Shown piece after piece: positions 5,297 to 6,514 of a stretch of DNA of 6,514 nucleotides (position 1 is its first letter; each line of letters begins with the position of its first letter). The translations under genes were made by a program, and so were the position numbers. The stretch lies in assembly GCA_029005335.1 (NCBI GenBank), contig JAQXFT010000042.1, forward strand, positions 1 through 6,514, in the 5' to 3' direction. Origin of the DNA: Oscillospiraceae bacterium. Its GTDB lineage: Bacteria; Bacillota; Clostridia; Oscillospirales; Ruminococcaceae. The notes beneath the pieces were generated by a model, which searched no databases, was not told the DNA's origin, and worked only from the letters and a program-made list of their open reading frames with translations.

Positions 5297-5893
5297 ATGG
5301 GATACAATATTATTACTATAAGCCGTGAATACGGAAGCGGAGGAAGAAATATAGGTCAGCTGGTCGCAGAAAAGCTCGGATATGATTTCTACGACAATGC
5401 ACTTGTTGACAAAATCGCTAAGGAAAGCGGATTCGCTGAAGAGATTATAAAAGATGCAGGAGAATATGCAACCTCCGGAAACAGCTTTCTTTTCAGTCTC
5501 TCAATGAGTAATCTTTCAGAAATCAATATGCCGTCAATATCCTATCAGATATATGCGGTTCAGAAGAAGATTATTACCGAGCTTGCCGAAAAGGGTAGGT
5601 GCGTCATAGTCGGAAGATGTGCGGATTATATACTCAGAGAAAGAAAAGATACACTTAATGTATTTATAAGTGCAAGTATGGAATTCCGTAAGAACCGCAT
5701 TTCAGATATCTATCATGAGGGCGGTAACAAGCCGGAAAAAATGCTTCGTGACAAGGACAAAAAGCGTAAGACATATTACAGATATTATACGGATAATGAA
5801 TGGGGTATGTGCCATAATTATAATCTCTGTCTTGACAGCAGTCTTTTCGGAATCGAAAAATGTGCCGATATTATCGCAGATATTGCACGCTGA
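5297..5893 (+). CDS. Cytidylate kinase-like family protein
   Basis: A 198-residue P-loop kinase fold of the cytidylate-kinase-like family (Pfam Cytidylate_kin2 type), common in Clostridia alongside the classical Cmk. The phosphate-binding loop is the variant ITISREYGSGGRNIG (6-20). It is followed by LGYDFYDNALVDKIA, the core strand CVIVGRCADYIL (102-113), an Arg/Lys-rich lid about 128-160 and the family tail YYRYYTDNEWG (160-170) / NYNLCLDSSLFGIE (174-187). Phosphoryl transfer from ATP to a nucleoside monophosphate is expected from the fold, but the true substrate is not established for this branch. Length is typical, so the protein looks complete even though an IS200/IS605-type element starts within a few bases of its TGA. 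No terminator of its own is visible; the element's end hairpin is the first strong structure downstream. Confidence 0.9.
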   Translation: MGYNIITISREYGSGGRNIGQLVAEKLGYDFYDNALVDKIAKESGFAEEIIKDAGEYATSGNSFLFSLSMSNLSEINMPSISYQIYAVQKKIITELAEKGRCVIVGRCADYILRERKDTLNVFISASMEFRKNRISDIYHEGGNKPEKMLRDKDKKRKTYYRYYTDNEWGMCHNYNLCLDSSLFGIEKCADIIADIAR

Positions 5894-5895
5894 TG

Positions 5896-6042
5896 TGACA
5901 TCCTCCCCCGCCTATGCCTGACGGCATAGAGGCGGGGGCTTCCTTCCGGATAAGCCGGACAGTCGGTTCTCGTTCGATAGTACCAACGTACTAAGCATAA
6001 GCGAGCTATCCCCGTATGTCCTACGGTTCGTTATATTTTCTG
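5896..6042 (-). ncRNA. Putative TnpB omega RNA (reRNA) scaffold
   Basis: The ~150 bases after the tnpB stop have no coding potential but hold four stem-loops in a row. In minus-strand order they are: CCGTA/TACGG (6026-6012, 5-nt loop); TAGTAC/GTACTA (5993-5978, 4-nt loop); TCCGG/CCGGA (5959-5945, 5-nt loop); and the terminal GC-rich hairpin 5938-5905. TnpB omega RNAs are known to start inside the 3' end of tnpB and run to the element end, with a guide taken from the flanking DNA, so the true 5' end probably lies within the tnpB coding region. The functional call is by position and structure, not by a covariance match. Confidence 0.65.
5905..5938. repeat. Terminal imperfect palindrome of the IS200/IS605-type element
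   Basis: CCCCCGCC (5905-5912) plus TATGCC (5913-5918) pair with GGCATA (5923-5928) and GGCGGGGG (5931-5938) around a TGAC loop, with only a two-base bulge (GA, 5929-5930): 14 base pairs in all. This is the subterminal hairpin expected at the element's tnpB-side end and the 3' stem of the omega RNA scaffold. On the plus strand it could also slow transcription from the kinase gene, though no T-tract follows. Confidence 0.85.
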
Positions 6043-6514
6043 TTATGCGAAAACTAATCGCATACCTTCATTTTTTATATTTATTGCAGCATTTATATCT
6101 CTGTCATGATGTGTTCCGCATTCCGGACACTCCCATGCTCTTATACCAAGATTTTTAGTCTCAGAATTTTTGTAACCGCAAACACTGCAAATCTGAGAAC
6201 TTGCAAAGAATTTATCTGCTTTTATAAGTCTTTTTCCCATTTCTTCAAGTTTATATTGTAAGAACGCTGTGAATATTCCCCAGCCGTTATCAGATACAGA
6301 CTTTCCAAAATTCAAGGATTGTGACATTGCTTTCATATCGAGAGTTTCAATACATACACAATCATAAGCATTGGCTATCTGCCTTGATTGTTTATGCAAG
6401 AAATCTTTTCTTTGATTTGCCACTTTTTCATGCAGTTTTGCTACTTTAATTCTCTGTTTATTTCTGTTTGACGAGCCTTTTTTCATAAGTGATAATTTTC
6501 TCTGCTCACGTTTC
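6043..6514 (-). CDS. tnpB: TnpB RNA-guided nuclease, C-terminal part (runs off right edge)
   Basis: TnpB is the IS200/IS605 accessory protein, a compact omega-RNA-guided DNA nuclease related to Cas12. The minus-strand frame stays open from the window edge at 6514 to the TAA at 6045-6043, about 156 full codons; full TnpB proteins are roughly 370-400 residues, so the N-terminal half is outside. Reading from the edge it has KREQRKLS and GSSNRNKQRIKVAKLHEKVA (a family hallmark), the RuvC-II segment CVCIETLDM with its catalytic Glu, the zinc finger CSVCG and CPECG, and the RuvC-III segment HHDRDINAAINI with its catalytic Asp. All visible catalytic and zinc residues are intact and there is no frameshift, so this copy may be active. 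The ATG at 6486-6484 is an internal Met, not the start. Confidence 0.95.
   Translation of the reverse strand, partial: KREQRKLSLMKKGSSNRNKQRIKVAKLHEKVANQRKDFLHKQSRQIANAYDCVCIETLDMKAMSQSLNFGKSVSDNGWGIFTAFLQYKLEEMGKRLIKADKFFASSQICSVCGYKNSETKNLGIRAWECPECGTHHDRDINAAINIKNEGMRLVFA

Larger units (their letters stand above)
5894..6514 (-). mobile_element. IS200/IS605-type element, tnpB end (partial, left end outside window)
   Basis: The interval holds the 3' part of tnpB and its structured distal end. The exact boundary is unresolved and should lie between about 5890 and 5904, just outside the terminal hairpin. Elements of this group move as single-stranded DNA with a Y1 transposase (TnpA) that recognises end hairpins. 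No tnpA is visible, so it may lie outside or the element may depend on TnpA from another copy. There are no inverted repeats or target duplication to look for, as is normal in this group. Confidence 0.8.

Noticed and set aside
4721..5307. Open frames overlapping the CarD-family gene (4721-4918 plus, 4846-5088 and 5095-5307 minus)
   Set aside because: They are shadows of the CarD-family gene and the kinase promoter region, with no start signals.
5901..6030. CRISPR array or tRNA in the hairpin-rich stretch
   Set aside because: The hairpins differ from each other with no repeated unit or spacers, and no cloverleaf forms; position after tnpB explains them as omega RNA and element-end structures.
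4105..6514. A new defence or multi-gene system around the CarD-family, kinase and TnpB genes
   Set aside because: The CarD-family protein and the kinase-like protein are ordinary housekeeping-type genes with their own promoters, and TnpB belongs to a mobile element inserted behind them; nothing shows that they work together.

Overview
The window looks like chromosomal DNA of a cellulolytic, cellulosome-forming Firmicute close to Ruminococcus (R. flavefaciens-like). The case rests on an exported family 9 glycoside hydrolase ending in a dockerin with Ruminococcus-style repeats, AT-rich intergenic DNA, strong GGAGG-type ribosome binding sites and several extended -10 promoters. The species call is an inference; no rRNA gene is present.

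Layout, left to right. Bases 1-65 are the 3' tail of an ATP-binding cassette ATPase, probably ABC-F type. A plus-strand gene follows (138-716) for a zinc-ribbon, single-pass membrane protein with an outside domain. A 10-bp-stem terminator (721-760) separates it from a minus-strand block and serves both sides. In transcription order, the minus block is a small membrane protein with a faint OadG resemblance (4523-4248, own promoter and terminator), the GH9-dockerin cellulase (4047-1942, two candidate promoters), rsmE (1923-1192), and a very acidic membrane-anchored protein (1085-765, own promoter starting right after the rsmE stop). No terminator is visible between the cellulase and the acidic gene, so read-through from the cellulase into rsmE and the acidic gene is likely. 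The plus strand resumes at a divergent promoter region with a CarD/CdnL-family RNA polymerase-binding protein (4714-5220) and a cytidylate kinase-like protein (5297-5893).

The right edge (about 5894-6514) is the distal end of an IS200/IS605-type element: the C-terminal part of a TnpB RNA-guided nuclease on the minus strand, followed by about 150 nt with four consecutive stem-loops ending in a 14-bp GC-rich hairpin. This matches where TnpB omega RNAs (reRNAs) lie. The element ends within a few bases of the kinase stop codon. The rest of tnpB and the left end lie outside the window.

Most genes are ordinary. The points most worth a second look are the omega RNA with a flank-derived guide running into the kinase gene, an 18-bp perfect dyad inside the upstream cellulase promoter, an unrecognised small beta-rich module between the GH9 domain and the dockerin, and the acidic protein whose Asp-rich tract is bracketed by two Cys-Cys pairs. 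I found no clear new multi-gene system.
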